In this document: positions 1-10,303 of the stretch, in pieces
How the letters are laid out: the number at the start of each line of letters is the position of its first letter
Numbering within the stretch: position 1 is the stretch's first letter
From: Hemerocallis citrina
Taxonomy: Eukaryota; Streptophyta; Magnoliopsida; Asparagales; Asphodelaceae
Assembly: GCA_017893485.1 (NCBI GenBank)
Contig: CM030366.1
Span: 204,965,826 to 205,029,825 of the forward strand
Length of the DNA: 64,000 bases
Reading direction: 5' to 3'
Translations under genes and position numbers: made by a program
Notes under the pieces: model-generated
The model's input: only the letters and a program-made list of their open reading frames with translations
The model's database searches: none
Told to the model about the DNA's origin: nothing

Positions 1-203
1 AAAATTAAGAAAAGTCATCAGAAGTCCAGAAAAGCCCAAGAACAACCTTGAGCATGCAACTAGCTTCAAGAATCACCATAATACCTCATACAAAGATTCA
101 ATACCCCTCATTTGGACTCCGATACAACTCGGAAAGCCATTAAAACAGTAAAACTACTCCTCAAAGGCTGACCAAACTCAGTCTTCGGGAGTGGGGGGAC
201 TCG
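1..203 (+). other. 3' untranslated tail of an LTR retrotransposon, ending in a polypurine tract
   Basis: No reading frame is evident. The last bases (about 188-203) form a purine-rich run, gggagtggggggactcg, directly before a sequence starting TGATATGG. That is the order polypurine tract then 3' LTR, so this is the 3' end of a + strand LTR retrotransposon whose body lies left of the window. A long G-rich tract before the LTR is common in plant Ty3/gypsy elements. The lineage (Tat/Ogre type) is a guess from the style of the following LTR. Confidence 0.55.
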
Positions 204-750
204 TGATATGGCTAAAAATAGGAGTAAATCGGAACCGTCCAAATCGGGCACGAATCTTAAAGCTTAGGGGTAAAATTGTAATTTCACCTACAAGCGGGTC
301 CGAGATGGGTTCTGGGTCTTTTCTACAAAGGCCCAATAACCCATGAACGGATCCGCCTCAACTGGGTGCAGGTCCCAACCCGCAAGAAACCCAGTCCAAC
401 TGGATAGAATTAGGGTTTCTGATTATATTTAATCAACGGCCCTGATTCACTCTATCATTTCACTGGGAATTAGAGATTTCATTCCTAAACTGGTCCCAAA
501 GGCGACTATAAATACCCCTCCTCCACCACCATTAAGAGGTAATCAATCTTTTGCCAGTAAAAGCTCACTCATAATCTTTTCTGATTACTGACTTGAGTGT
601 CGGAGGGTGCGTCGCCGGGATCAACCCCGGTGTATTGCACTTTTTGTCGGTGAACGGCGGGAGTCAACGGTCAAACTCCGGTGGAAAGGTTTCAGGTTTG
701 GCTATTCGGCATCCCTAAGAATCCACAAATTCTATCTGTTTGCCCCCACA
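204..750 (+). repeat. 3' LTR of the Ty3/gypsy-like element at the left edge
   Basis: It starts with TG right after the polypurine tract and carries a TATA box at 506-514. About 90 bases later comes the block ...gacttgagtgtcggagggtg...ccgggatcaaccccgg..., a layout typical of the R/U5 part of plant Ty3/gypsy LTRs. The right edge is estimated at about 750 (...cccccaca), where the sequence changes abruptly to antisense hAT transposase coding sequence. The element therefore appears inserted in the hAT gene. The duplicated target site cannot be tested because the left end is outside the window. Confidence 0.6.
506..514 (+). promoter_or_regulatory. TATA box of the LTR promoter
   Basis: ctataaata lies in the middle of the LTR, followed by a pyrimidine-rich leader. 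Its position fits the U3/R boundary of a Pol II LTR promoter. Assignment is by motif only. Confidence 0.5.
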
Positions 751-759
751 CCAGATTTA

Positions 760-1124
760 GCGGTAACAGTACCCGTGCCCTCACCCCTCTTCCATTTGTA
801 TGGATTCGAACATATTTTACACACTTTTAAACCTACACCCGTTACATTTTCGTCCGGAATATAATCATAAAATTTGTTCCAATCACTACTTTCCCCTCTA
901 GTTTTCTTACTAGTAGCCAGTTGTGTTGTTTCGGTGGCTTGTTGTTGTGGTTCTTCTTCTAATTCTATGTCTCCTACAAACTCATCGCGTGTACCCCATT
1001 GTTGGGAAGGAGGATCAGGGTAGTCTTCGGCGGGGTCATTTTGTGGGACAATTGGAGGCCTACGGGAAGTGCCGGTGGAATCTTGTCCACTTTGGCTACG
1101 GCTGCTACCGCGTGATCTAGACAT
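760..1124 (-). pseudogene. hAT transposase, N-terminal fragment with BED zinc finger
   Basis: The reading frame starts at an ATG at 1124 (MSRSRGSSRSQSGQ...), chosen because a low-complexity Ser/Gln-rich N-terminus precedes the finger. A second in-frame Met lies at 1163. After an acidic, Gln-rich linker comes SSDWNKFYDYIPD...GLKVCKICSNPYKWKRGEGTG, matching the first half of a plant BED zinc finger: a W near its start, CxxC, then the YK..GEGTGT stretch. The His pair that should complete the finger is missing because the frame runs into the inserted LTR after GTVTA. hAT transposases bind their TIRs through this finger and cut with an RNase H-like core, which is absent here. The fragment is non-functional. 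Confidence 0.7.
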
Positions 1125-1616
1125 GTTGATATGTAGTAGTGTATGTAAAATAATTAAACACAATGTAGGCGCGATAAGTTACAAAAAAAATTTAGAAAAT
1201 AGGAGGGTTGTGAAAGAGAAGATCAAAAAACTAACAAACAAATATGATACAAAAAATTATAACTACAAAAAAATAGAAATAGAAGAAGAGGGATATGAAA
1301 TTTTGATACCGTTCACCGTGGATACTCGTATATAAAAAAACCCATAATAATAAGAATAGAAGTAAAAGTAGAAGTCCAGAATTGAAGACTTGAAGAGAGA
1401 TTGAAGGAGAGTTGAAGACTTGATCACTTGGAGGAGAGTTGAAGACTTGAAGACGTAGTTGAATTTTGAGTTCGATACGATCGGAATTTTTCGTTTGATC
1501 GTGTATATGTCTTGCTACCTTGTTTGTTCAATTGTTCACAAATTAAAATGAATTGAGTAATAATAGTAGAGAGAGCAAGAGAGTAAGGTGTGAATTTTTT
1601 GTTTGGGTTTTAGGGG

Positions 1617-1624
1617 TATTTATA
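1617..1624 (-). promoter_or_regulatory. TATA box of the hAT transposase gene
   Basis: On the minus strand TATAAATA lies about 490 bp upstream of the transposase ATG and downstream of the terminal repeat region. A CT-rich leader (ctctcttgctctctctac) follows it. This is the expected promoter position for a hAT gene; assignment is by motif. Confidence 0.45.
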
Positions 1625-1679
1625 GGGAATAAATAAATAAATAACCAAAAAAAACACAAAAAAACAAAAAAAAATGGCT

Positions 1680-1979
1680 ACAATAGCCATTGAAGCTCTC
1701 GGGTGTGATGAGTGACCCGTTGGACCCGCGGGTCAAACGGTCGATCCGCGCGGGTCAAACGGTTCGCAACCCGCGGGTTCGTGAGCGGGTCTGATTCAAA
1801 TAGCCAGGTTATCGGGCCGGGTTGATCGGGATAAATTAGCGTATTTTACGACCCGGGTTGACCCGTTTCTGTTAAAGGGTTTGACCCAAACCCGAACCCA
1901 AACCGGCATTTCGCGGGCCGGGTTAAACGGATGGGTCGCGGGTGGGTCGCGGGTTGACCCGACCCGTTTGCCATACCTA
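1680..1979 (-). repeat. hAT terminal and subterminal GGGTC-rich region
   Basis: Many copies of gggtc/gaccc occur in both orientations, often as cgcgggt or gacccgt, in an otherwise AT-rich context. Such short repeats next to the end are normally the transposase binding zone of hAT elements. GC content is far above that of the flanks. Confidence 0.6.
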
Positions 1980-2234
1980 AGTTACAGAAGGCAGGATAGT
2001 CGACCGCACGGTCGACCGAAGCAAAACAAAACAGGGTGTGTGTTCGATTGTGCGAAAACAGAGATGGGACCAGTTGACCAATAAGATTGATATATTTCAG
2101 GTAGTATGTAAACAAAGCAAAGAGGGATCGATCGACCAAGCATGCAAATGGGAATATAATGATCAGAATAAGAAGTACAACACAAACATAAGTACAAGAT
2201 ATGATGATTATGGCAAGTACTGACGTTTGATTTC
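1980..2234. other. Non-coding stretch with GTCGAC motifs
   Basis: No gene is seen. Two gtcgac palindromes lie 12 bp apart (1999 and 2011), and gatcgatcgacc lies near 2128. The motif class recurs at 3660-3885 and in the LTRs further on. Confidence 0.4.
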
Positions 2235-3474
2235 TTAATAAATAAGATTACATAAGAAAAATCCGTACAAGAGCAACATTGTGTGAACTAATCCATAATG
2301 CAAACTATTCCACATTGCAATCATCAAATACATATTCCTAACTAGTAGAATATTCTGTTCCTCATCATCATCATCACCATCATCATCTTCGTCTCCATTG
2401 TCTTCCTCGTCGTTCTCTTCATTAGGAGGGGAAGGATTTCCCAATCTTCTTTTCCTTGCAAGTACTCGATAGTGTTGACATAGTAATTGTATACTTGCAT
2501 TAGATGGCCTGCGAATTGATCATGAGTCACGAACGAGGATGAGGTGGAAAAAGGAGTAGCATTTTTGCAACGAGAGGAGGAAGGAGCTTGTTGGGATTGT
2601 TCGGCTTGACGATCTTGTTGGGCTTGACGACGGCGAGCTCGTTGGGTAAATAGAACGTCAATACCAATTTGTTGAGGAAGGATTGGCATAGGGTTCTTGC
2701 TAAGAAAAAATTTTCAACATCAGTGCGGGAATCAATAGCGAGATTATAGCTAAGGGAGCTAAAAGGTAGACCACGATTACTAGTAGTGGCAAAGTTGATT
2801 GTTCGAATAATGAATGTGGCATGGTAAAATTTGTATTCGCCTAAGATAAGAAAAATTATGAATGATTTTTCCACCCGTATTTTGGTCTTATCATTCTTTT
2901 TAGGCCAACTATTAGCATTGGCGATTTTATTTAAAACTCGGGCACTATCGGTGAAATTTGTGGGAGCAGGACAAGGAACATGAAGAAAATTGGGTTTGAC
3001 AATCATAGACTTGACAGTTGTTTTGTCATAACCGGGTTTGTAGTCAACTATGTTGAAGCCAAGATGGTAAGCATCAAATTAACCTTCAGGCAACTCATAT
3101 CGCCTACGAAGATATTCGAAAGTAATTTTAACCCTTTTTCCAAGAATAATTAAAGAGAAAGTGAGATCATTACCTTGGATGCCCTCAAGATTTGCAAAAA
3201 ATTGGCGGGTTAAGGATTCAGAGTAGTGCTAGGTATAGAAAGATAATTCTCCCACCCAAAATTACGAATAATTCTAACCATAGCGTTAAATTGCCCACCC
3301 AAGATTTCTAGGTTTATTTCTTGGTTAGCAACAACCAGATAAGAAAAAACTGTAGAGAAATAGAGACCTGCACAATTTGAATTTCTAAAAGTAATTCCAT
3401 CTCTAGTAAGATTTAGAGGTAACAACTTTCTTACCCTTAGATCTGTAAGAGGAAGAAGGACTGTGAGAAGTCAT
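2235..3474 (-). pseudogene. Broken ORF resembling plant 'putative transposon protein' (Transposase_32-like)
   Basis: Several antisense segments in shifted frames read in order as one protein. The start at 3474 reads MTSHSPSSSYRSKGKKVV; then come LNFRNSNCAGLYF-type and GRIIRNFGWENYLSI-type stretches, a middle with RVEKSFIIFLILGEYKFYHA (2870-2800), a Gln-rich segment (RRRQAQQDRQAEQSQQ) and an acidic C-terminal run (EENDEEDNGDEDDDGDDDDEE) near 2400. This order (folded core, Gln-rich spacer, acidic tail) resembles the plant family annotated as putative plant transposon protein, commonly found inside Athila-like retroelements. At least three frame changes or stops break it. The family assignment rests on pattern memory and is moderate at best; no catalytic residues can be pointed to. 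Confidence 0.4.
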
Positions 3475-3601
3475 AGAGCTAGGGAAGAGATAGCACCCAA
3501 AAACTTAAAGGGAGATCGAAGAGATTTTTGAAAACTTTTGGTGGGTTTTGGAAGATATGAGGCTAGGATTTCATGGAGACTGAGAGAGGAAGAAGAAGAG
3601 G

Positions 3602-3609
3602 TATTTATA
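3602..3609 (-). promoter_or_regulatory. TATA box upstream of the broken antisense ORF
   Basis: TATAAATA on the minus strand lies about 130 bp upstream of the ATG at 3474 and is followed by a CTTCTTCTTC-type leader. The spacing fits a promoter for the antisense ORF. Confidence 0.4.
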
Positions 3610-3659
3610 CTAGAGGTGTAGTCCCTACATGTCATAGAAAAAAGAAAATATGTTGAGAT

Positions 3660-3885
3660 CTGATCAGCCGATACGGTCGGTCGACTAGTTTAAGGAGACG
3701 GTCGACTGCAACATAAGGAAAGAGAAGAATTGACTGTGATAAATTTGGCAGAGAGGAGGACGGTCGACCGGTCCACTTTCGACCAAGCAGATATATAAGA
3801 GAAGAATTTCTTAAGTATAGGACGATCGACCGGTCGATCGACCGAACCACTTAAGAAGGGGCAGTTGACAATGCAGTCAACCAAA
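3660..3885. repeat. Cluster of GTCGAC/GATCGAC palindromic motifs
   Basis: gtcgac or near matches occur at 3680, 3701, 3763, 3778 (ttcgac), 3825 (atcgac), 3833, 3838, 3864 (gttgac) and 3876 (gtcaac). They lie just upstream of the TATA box at 3602 relative to minus-strand transcription, the position of a U3-type regulatory region. Spacing is variable (5 to 21 bp), unlike the 20-bp phasing in the LTRs further on. Confidence 0.5.
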
Positions 3886-4272
3886 AACCATGCATAATAA
3901 AAGGTTAATGTCATTTAGATAACATGAAAACATTTTTTCTTTGAAACAACAGTGTTCCCCCTTTCAAAATTGATCTTAAATGAAATTATACTATATCAAA
4001 GAGAATTATTTGTAGTAGTTTTATCATGTGTTGTAGTTAAAAATAACAAAGTACATGCATTTCTTAGATGGATAAGTGATGTTTTAGATGTCTTACTTAG
4101 AGATATGTCTTTTATAAAGCAAAAGTAAGTCGAAGTTAGTTTAGATTTTACCCAGTGTTGTACTCATCAGAAGAACTACTGTCTTTCTCTTTTTCCCTTG
4201 ATAGAGATGCAGATTTCGTTTTGTAACCAATCGAAACTTTTGAGCATCTACCAGCAAGGTACCTACGATCTT
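3886..4272. other. No recognisable feature
   Basis: AT-rich sequence between the GTCGAC cluster and the copia gag relic. No ORF, TIR or repeat was recognised. The part right of about 4150 may be further decayed gag sequence. Confidence 0.3.
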
Positions 4273-6224
4273 TTAAGTTGAGGGCGTAGATGCACCTACA
4301 TGAAAGTTTGTAGGTTTCCAACTAGACGTTGTTCCTGCATTTACATTCTTTCTCACCCAAACGAAATTAGTATTCCTTTTCAATGAACAATTATAAGAAA
4401 TATGTCCTAATTTACAGCCGTAGTGATATGTGATACGATTATGCCTTGGAATATACACATGTGCATAGTTTTGTGTTGATTTGTAATTATTTTGATGAAT
4501 ATACATATGTGTATGACATGATTGCTTAGACTTTTGATGTTGTATTGGCTCATCCAAACCAAGACCCCGATTATCATGATATGATCTAGAGTTTTTTGTA
4601 ATAAGATAACTGGGCCCTTCATATTTTTCAAAAAATTTTTCGAGCTCAATTATTCTATTGCAAAGCCTTTTCCTAGTCTTCTTATCGTCTTTAGTGTTCC
4701 AACGAAGAGTGTTTGGGGTAGCATCAAGTATTCTATTTTGTTCGAGAGCTTCTTTATAACCTTCTACTACCTCATCAAATTTTCTTTTGCATTAATTTAA
4801 ATCATCAGTGAGTTTAGCAATATAAACAGATTTCTCATGAATTTCTCTAAGATTTTCCTCATGTATTGCTAAGGATTCTTGAATTTGTTGTTTTAAATAC
4901 TCATTTTCCTCTATCAACACATTATGGTCTTTTCTAAATAACTCGAATTTTTCAATAATCAAAGAATTTTTATTTTTCAACTTTTGATTTTTAGCAATGC
5001 AAGAGTCATGTGATTCATTTGACATTTGTTTATATTGTCTTAATTCACGACTTAAATTCTTCGCAAAATCTTTTAAACCATTACATATGTCAACTAAATC
5101 ATCATAGGTGGGTTCTTCGATTACCTCTTCTTGGGGCGGTGATTGCACCTCACCATTCCCATTTCCCAAGAGCCATGAATCCAAAGTTGTTGTGGTCTTG
5201 CTCTTCATCGTTGGAATATGAATTTAGTCATGTTGCCTTCAATGCCTTCTTTCTCAATACTAGATTGGAGTGGTAATAGTCCTTATTTTTGTCCCGTGAA
5301 ATGGGACAGTTTGCGCGAATATGTTCCGGCTTCTTGCATTTGTAACATATGTCATCTTTGTCATTTTCTCTTCCTCCTAGTGAACTACCATATTTTTTGA
5401 GTTTGAGATACTTACGAAATTGTTTGGTCAATAGCGCGATATCTTCATCTGGTTCTTCATGATCTGACTCTGATTTTGATGATCGCAAAGTCTCTGCTTT
5501 CAGGGCAATGGTCTTTTCTTCAGTTTTGGATTCAATCTCAATGTTTTTCCAGTATCTCTTGGTTTTGGTCATCTCCATCTCATACGTCTTCAATTTTTCT
5601 TGGAAAGTGTAATATTCAAACCTTTTTTTCTTCAAGCGTCTCGCTCATTAGGGCGGTTTTTACGTCTCATTCAGGCGTGAGACAACTTATGAGTTTTCTG
5701 ACCTTTCAGTCATCATCCAACCCCTTACCTAAGCTCTCAAGCTCATATGTGATAATGTAGAAGCGGACAAGCATCTGATCTACATTCTTTCCTAGCAACA
5801 TACAAAAAACATCAAACTTATAAAAGTATAAATTAATTTTTTTCTTTTACCTCAGATGCAGTTTCTTCATGTTGTTTTAGCATGTTGTTCCGAATTTCAT
5901 ACGCCGTCTTGCAATTTCACCCACACCACATCAACTCTTCATTGTTTAGGCCTGCATAGAGTGCTTTCATAGCTTTGGAATTTGCGATTTTTAGTGCTAG
6001 TTTAGCTTTTGTAAATGCCCTCTTTCGTCACTGATAGAAATATCTGTTTTATTTATGCTTACATTCCATACTTCTGCTCCAAGCATCTGCAAAAAATGAG
6101 ACATACGAACTTTCCAAATATCATCGCATTTTCCATCAAAATAAGATGAGCATGTTAGACGTGTCCCATTGGAGATAAATGGCTCCAACGAGTACAAGTT
6201 TTTGGGATGAGGGATTTCGGCCAT
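4273..6224 (-). pseudogene. Ty1/copia retrotransposon gag, degenerate
   Basis: The start MAEIPHPKNLYSLEPFISNG (6224) is followed by YFDGKCDDIWKVRMSHFLQM, the usual N-terminus of copia gag in plants. After a frame change comes SKAMKALYAGL...YEIRNNMLKQHEE, then EYYTFQEKLKTYEME and a zinc knuckle CYKCKKPEHIRANCP (about 5330-5285). A coiled-coil-like Lys/Glu/Asn-rich segment (5208-4792) and a second, atypical knuckle CKLGHISYNC (near 4390) end the region. Gag would coat the element RNA in cytoplasmic particles. At least four frame or stop lesions are present, and protease, integrase and RT are missing altogether. An initiator-Met primer site lies 43 bp upstream of the ATG, which confirms the 5' end of the element. 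Confidence 0.65.
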
Positions 6225-6266
6225 TGAACATTTTGCTCAAGCTTTTTAGCCTTTAATAAGCTCCTC

Positions 6267-6278
6267 GCTCTGATACCA
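6267..6278 (-). other. Primer binding site (initiator Met tRNA) of the copia relic
   Basis: On the minus strand this reads TGGTATCAGAGC, the canonical complement of the plant tRNA-iMet 3' end, one base inside the LTR edge at 6280. It sets the element's 5' boundary and antisense orientation. Confidence 0.8.
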
Positions 6279-6279
6279 C

Positions 6280-6400
6280 TGTAAATCACCCTAGCGGGGG
6301 TGAATAGGGTGATTGTGCGGAAATTAAAAATTTTAAACAAATTGCGTAAAGCAAAAGGATAGAGTAAGAGAAAGTAAATGCACGTGTAAATCAGAGTTTT
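6280..6400 (-). repeat. Inner edge of the 5' LTR of the copia relic (truncated)
   Basis: On the + strand it starts TGTAAATCACCCTAGCGGGG next to the primer site. The mirrored words caccctag.ggggtgaataggg are typical of this LTR class. The far edge is lost near a Helitron end (6420-6452), and no second LTR copy was found to measure it against. Confidence 0.45.
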
Positions 6401-6419
6401 TACTTTAATTTTTTAAAAA

Positions 6420-6452
6420 ATTAATACGTGCGATACACGTGTATATTACTAG
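6420..6452 (+). mobile_element. Helitron 3' terminus
   Basis: A hairpin-forming acgtgcgatacacgtgt is followed by AT-rich spacing and CTAG at 6449-6452, then T. This is the same layout as the complete Helitrons at 58314, 62699 and 63973. No matching 5' end (TC...ATAATGGG) is visible upstream, so the element is 5'-truncated or interrupted. Confidence 0.5.
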
Positions 6453-6640
6453 TAGCTAATAGAGAGAGAGTTACTCAACAGGCGTTCATGATTATTGGTA
6501 GCATTGATGCTGAGTTTCTCATTGTGTTCGAAACGAATGCTTATGGTGTCCAAGCATGCGCAGATTGTACACTTTGTCGGCTTTAATTGTCTTTCTAAAT
6601 TTCTTGATTATTGATAGAAAACATAACCAGTTATTTATAT
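6453..6640. other. No recognisable feature
   Basis: Short spacer between a Helitron end and a MITE. Its last nine bases form the left target-site duplication of that MITE. Confidence 0.3.
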
Positions 6641-6963
6641 GGGGAAAAATTAAGAAACTCCGAATAATATTTATCTTTTAAATCAAGAAATTTCTTATTG
6701 TTATTTTCCGCTCACTAAATTCCTGCACTTTCAAGTTTTGAATATTGAAATACGTATTTTTTCAAACTACGAAAGTAAATCAATGATTTTTTTATCTAGA
6801 TTTTGTTTGAGTGAATAGATAGGGGTAAAAAAGTTATTTCACAAAGGTCACTTAACAAATTTTTTGAATTTTAACGGCAGAGAAGGTTTAATTAGCGAAA
6901 AATAACGTTGGGGATTTTCTTGATTTAAAGGGGGAAGTTTATGGGGTTTCTTGATTTATCCCC
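6641..6963. mobile_element. MULE-type MITE with 9-bp target duplication
   Basis: The left end GGGGAAAAATTAAGAAACTC is mirrored by the right end, whose reverse complement starts GGGGATAAATCAAGAAAC. The nine bases TATTTATAT flank both sides (6632-6640 and 6964-6972). A 9-bp duplication with G-rich ends is the Mutator-like signature. There is no coding capacity in its 323 bp. Confidence 0.8.
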
Positions 6964-7058
6964 TATTTATATATCCTAATAATCCAATGACTTAACATGT
7001 TAAACCGAAGCAAACTATCAAAATAACAAAACTTGTAATTTACACGCGCGATGCACGT

Positions 7059-7064
<6 letters not shown>

Positions 7065-7114
<50 letters not shown>
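7065..7114. repeat. (TA)n microsatellite
   Basis: About 25 TA units, just after acgcgcgatgcacgt, a word typical of Helitron 3' hairpins. No CTAG end is seen here, so only the microsatellite is called. Confidence 0.9.
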
Positions 7115-7117
<3 letters not shown>

Positions 7118-8567
7118 AATGATAAAACGTAATTTGGTCTCAAACATGAGACAGCCCTTTACTCATTACATATTCATACTTTTTACAAATTATCCCTGGT
7201 GACACAAACTTTTATTTATATGAGTGACACTTTTGTAAATAATTATGTCGTAGATAAATTTGAACTTTGAGGGTATTACTGTAACACCCCGAATCCCAAA
7301 TACACTGAATTCAAGATGTTCTACAGGATCTTTTCGCTCCCTTTAGTACAATTTTACAAGGAAATTTAAACTTTTCTCTTTACGTCAGAGTTTACATCAA
7401 TATTACATTTTACATTGCACAGCGGAAGTAAAATTTACAACAATGAAACAAATATACAACAACATTGAGTAATATTTAAGCAATTGTTCCTCTTTAATCT
7501 TTATCAAGTCATTTACCTGCATATAAGACTGTGGGTACGTCAGTTTATTCAACCGACGATCATTATACACGGCCATCCTCTCTATGCCAGAAATAGTATA
7601 ACTTATTTTCCATATTTAGCAAACACAAACTTGTCACATTTCAAACTAAAGGGACTACCCTATTGATGTCGTGTTGTGATTGTGCACTTAGTCTTTAATG
7701 CAATTATTTATATTAGATGACACTAATGCGTACTTGTTCGGATTCTGTGCATCCCATACTACATAGGTCCGAGGGCAAGCCTCTTATTCGTTCTTCATCT
7801 TTGTAGGGTTCAATCCCTCGCCATGCCTTAATCTACTACTGTAAATACGGTAGGTATCTTAGATGATCTATGAGTACAAGCTCGTGTACAGAAAATTCTG
7901 GAGGGAAATTCCACGTCATGTCACGACGCATCGTGAAGACAGCTTGTGGTAATTCAGCCTCACTTCATGGCACACGATCCTCTTGCAGTCACCAAATACC
8001 CCACAAGCGTCGCCACTGGGACGATAATTCTGGAGTAGTGCCCACGCCATGTCTTGACGCATCAAGCAGGCAGCCTGTGGATCACTCTCACACCGCCAAT
8101 CCGATGGCCCTCATGCTCGTGTTTTTTTCCTACTTTCATCACGTCTCCACTATGTACTAATCCTTAGTTTTTATTAGAATCATGAACAAAATCAAAGCTC
8201 TAGAGTTAGCCTCTCCACTAAACCGGACTTATTCATTCATTCAAACACGACCAACCTTGGTCTTTCATTTCATTTCTTTCCAATTGCCGGGGGAGACTTA
8301 GCTACTCTTTTGTTTCAATTCAAATTCACAATTTCCAACATTGAGCGTTACTAGCCCATAAGTTCACTTTTCATAATCATAATAGATTTTCTTTTTCATG
8401 TTCATAACTTTCACATTCATACAACTTTCACAAATTCTAATAAATGATTCACTTCATGTAAATTCACATAAAGACAAATAGAATTTACTGTCATGACCAA
8501 TAATCAACATAAGATTTATTATAAACAAAATCATAGAATTTCTGATATACCAAAAGTACTCTGAACA

Positions 8568-8800
8568 GTCGACTTGGAGCTCATCCAGTCGACTTGTTCA
8601 GTCAAATAAAGTTCTTCAATAATCGCTCGGAAGAGTCGACTGCTGCACATGGCCAGTCGGCTGTTCCGCAGCGTTCAAAATCTCAATTATCATTTACAGG
8701 GGAGTCGACTGTCATTCATACCAGTCGGCTGTCCTGGGTAGTTCAACTATACAACTTTTCGTGTTCAGTACAGCCAACTGTTACATACATTCGGCCGACT
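8568..8800. repeat. Four pairs of CAGTCGACTG-like palindromes, 20 bp apart
   Basis: Core hexamers (gtcgac, gtcggc or gccgac) start at 8568/8588, 8635/8655, 8704/8724 and 8773/8794. Within-pair distance is 20, 20, 20 and 21 bp, and pairs recur about every 70 bp. The same arrangement is found in the LTRs of elements 1 and 2. Confidence 0.8.
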
Positions 8801-9733
8801 GAATAGGGTTAATTTCGAATTAAAAAATCATTTCTTTATTTTGTTCTTCACTAAACACACATCATTTTTGTCATACTACAATATGTACATTATCCACACA
8901 ACCATGTGATTCTTATCTGTTTATCATCATCACCACAATAAAATTTTCTCCTCACATAATTTACATCTCAATATGAGCAAAATAGTTTTTGTAACATTAA
9001 AACATATTTTCATACAACTAATTCAAATTCTACATTATAATACTACATTTCTTCTCTTTTCGACATTCCTTCGCATTTAGCATTCAAATCTTTTTATCAA
9101 CAAATTTCACATTAATTCCCTGTCTTTAATCATTTACCCAACATTCAAACTCATATTTTAAATTATTCATGCCCACATTAACACAAAAGATCTATTTAAC
9201 ACATGAAATAGTATTATCAAACTACTAACTTTTGTGTGTAATTCTTGATAGTAATAAATGTGTTTTTATCAATCAATCCATGATTATAATCAATTCACAT
9301 ACAACTCAAATAATAGAGCCACATATAAATTTGCATATCCACATTTCAATCATTCAAGAAGTTATTTTTCCCAAAAGTGTGCTCTTCTTAATCATTTTCA
9401 TGCTTCGTTCTTTCTAATTAAACTAGCATGCATTCCTACTTTAGAAATAGGGAAAATTTACCCACCTTGTTGAAGAAAGTACACTAGTGATCTCCTAGAC
9501 GAATGTCCTTGCAACGAAATGCTTCTCCTCCTTGTACACGTGCGCACAAGCCTCCAACCCGAGCACACCAAACCGAGAGCTCCCTCCTTAGAATAGTCGG
9601 CCTCTCCTTCTTCTTGGTGTTGCAAGAACAAGCCCACACACCCTCAATCTTTTAACTCACAAAAATATTACTAGATAATCCAATTTAGACTATAGGTTTG
9701 GAAAGATTAATAGGCACAAGGATAACTAGCCAT

Positions 9734-9758
9734 GGGGGGGGGGGGGGGGGTATTTATA
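9734..9758 (-). promoter_or_regulatory. LTR TATA box next to a 17-base homopolymer
   Basis: On the minus strand TATAAATA (9758-9751) is immediately followed by 17 C residues (9750-9734), between the TATA box and the expected start site. The position inside the LTR fits the U3 promoter. Confidence 0.5.
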
Positions 9759-10303
9759 CAAAAATCAAAGAAAATGGAGGGCTTGGATCAATTGGTTGGT
9801 TGTAAGATGGAGGGCTAGGATGAAAGTAGGAGTTGCAATAACTACCCACATCCAAGTAACCACCACACCATGATCACCACTCAAAATTTGGGTTTCCCTC
9901 CAAAAGTCACAACAAGCCATGGGAGAGTGCATTTTGCACGTGTACGTGTAGTGCACGTGCATGCAACTAGGCCCAAAAATTGTACATTTTATTTTATAAA
10001 AATAAACTCTAGTTTGTATTCTACATTACAAGTTGCATTTTAAAAAAAATTGACTCATGGGCTTTAGTTTTATGGGCCAAAATAATTATTTGAAAATAAA
10101 ATAAATGAATTACATTTTGGGCTTTTAAAAGAAAAAGGCTTTTCATCCAATTAAAATAAGGCTTTTGTATAAAATAATTAAAAGCACATATTAAAATATT
10201 TTTACTCATCTTGATGAAAATATTAACCAAAATATTGCACGTGCACACTACGTGCAAAATAAATAATTTTTCATTAAATGAAAAATCAGGGTATTACAAT
10301 TAC

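Larger units (their letters stand above)
751..1979 (-). mobile_element. 5' half of a hAT-superfamily transposon
   Basis: Read on the minus strand, the right end begins TAGGTATGGCAAACGGGTCG at 1979, a hAT-like terminal sequence. It is followed by about 300 bp packed with GGGTC/GACCC subterminal motifs, then a TATA box, a leader and the start of a BED-finger transposase. The element is cut at about 750 by an LTR retrotransposon, and its other half is not in the window. The expected 8-bp target duplication would start at 1980 but has no partner here. Confidence 0.65.
7280..10298 (-). mobile_element. Solo LTR of a Ty3/gypsy element related to elements 1 and 2
   Basis: It starts TGTAACACCCCG and ends GGGTATTACA, with the 5-bp duplication ATTAC on both sides (7275-7279 and 10299-10303). 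There is no internal region, so the element was reduced to one LTR by recombination. Shared words with the LTRs of elements 1 and 2 (aatgcgtacttgt, acataggt.cg, gtagggttcaatcccc, repeated attc.ggag, paired gtcgac palindromes, ...gcacgtg...gcacgtg near the end) show it is a divergent member of the same group, in the same antisense orientation. Short ORFs inside it look like chance. Confidence 0.9.

Noticed and set aside
607..864. 85-codon + strand ORF across the LTR end and hAT sequence
   Set aside because: It spans two unrelated elements and has no domain; the antisense hAT frame explains the conserved part.
9928..9966. gcacgtgtacgtgtagtgcacgtgc followed by CTAG as a Helitron 3' end (minus or plus)
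   Set aside because: It lies in the solo LTR at the place where the LTRs of elements 1 and 2 have a related gcacgtg...gcacgtg word, so it belongs to the LTR.
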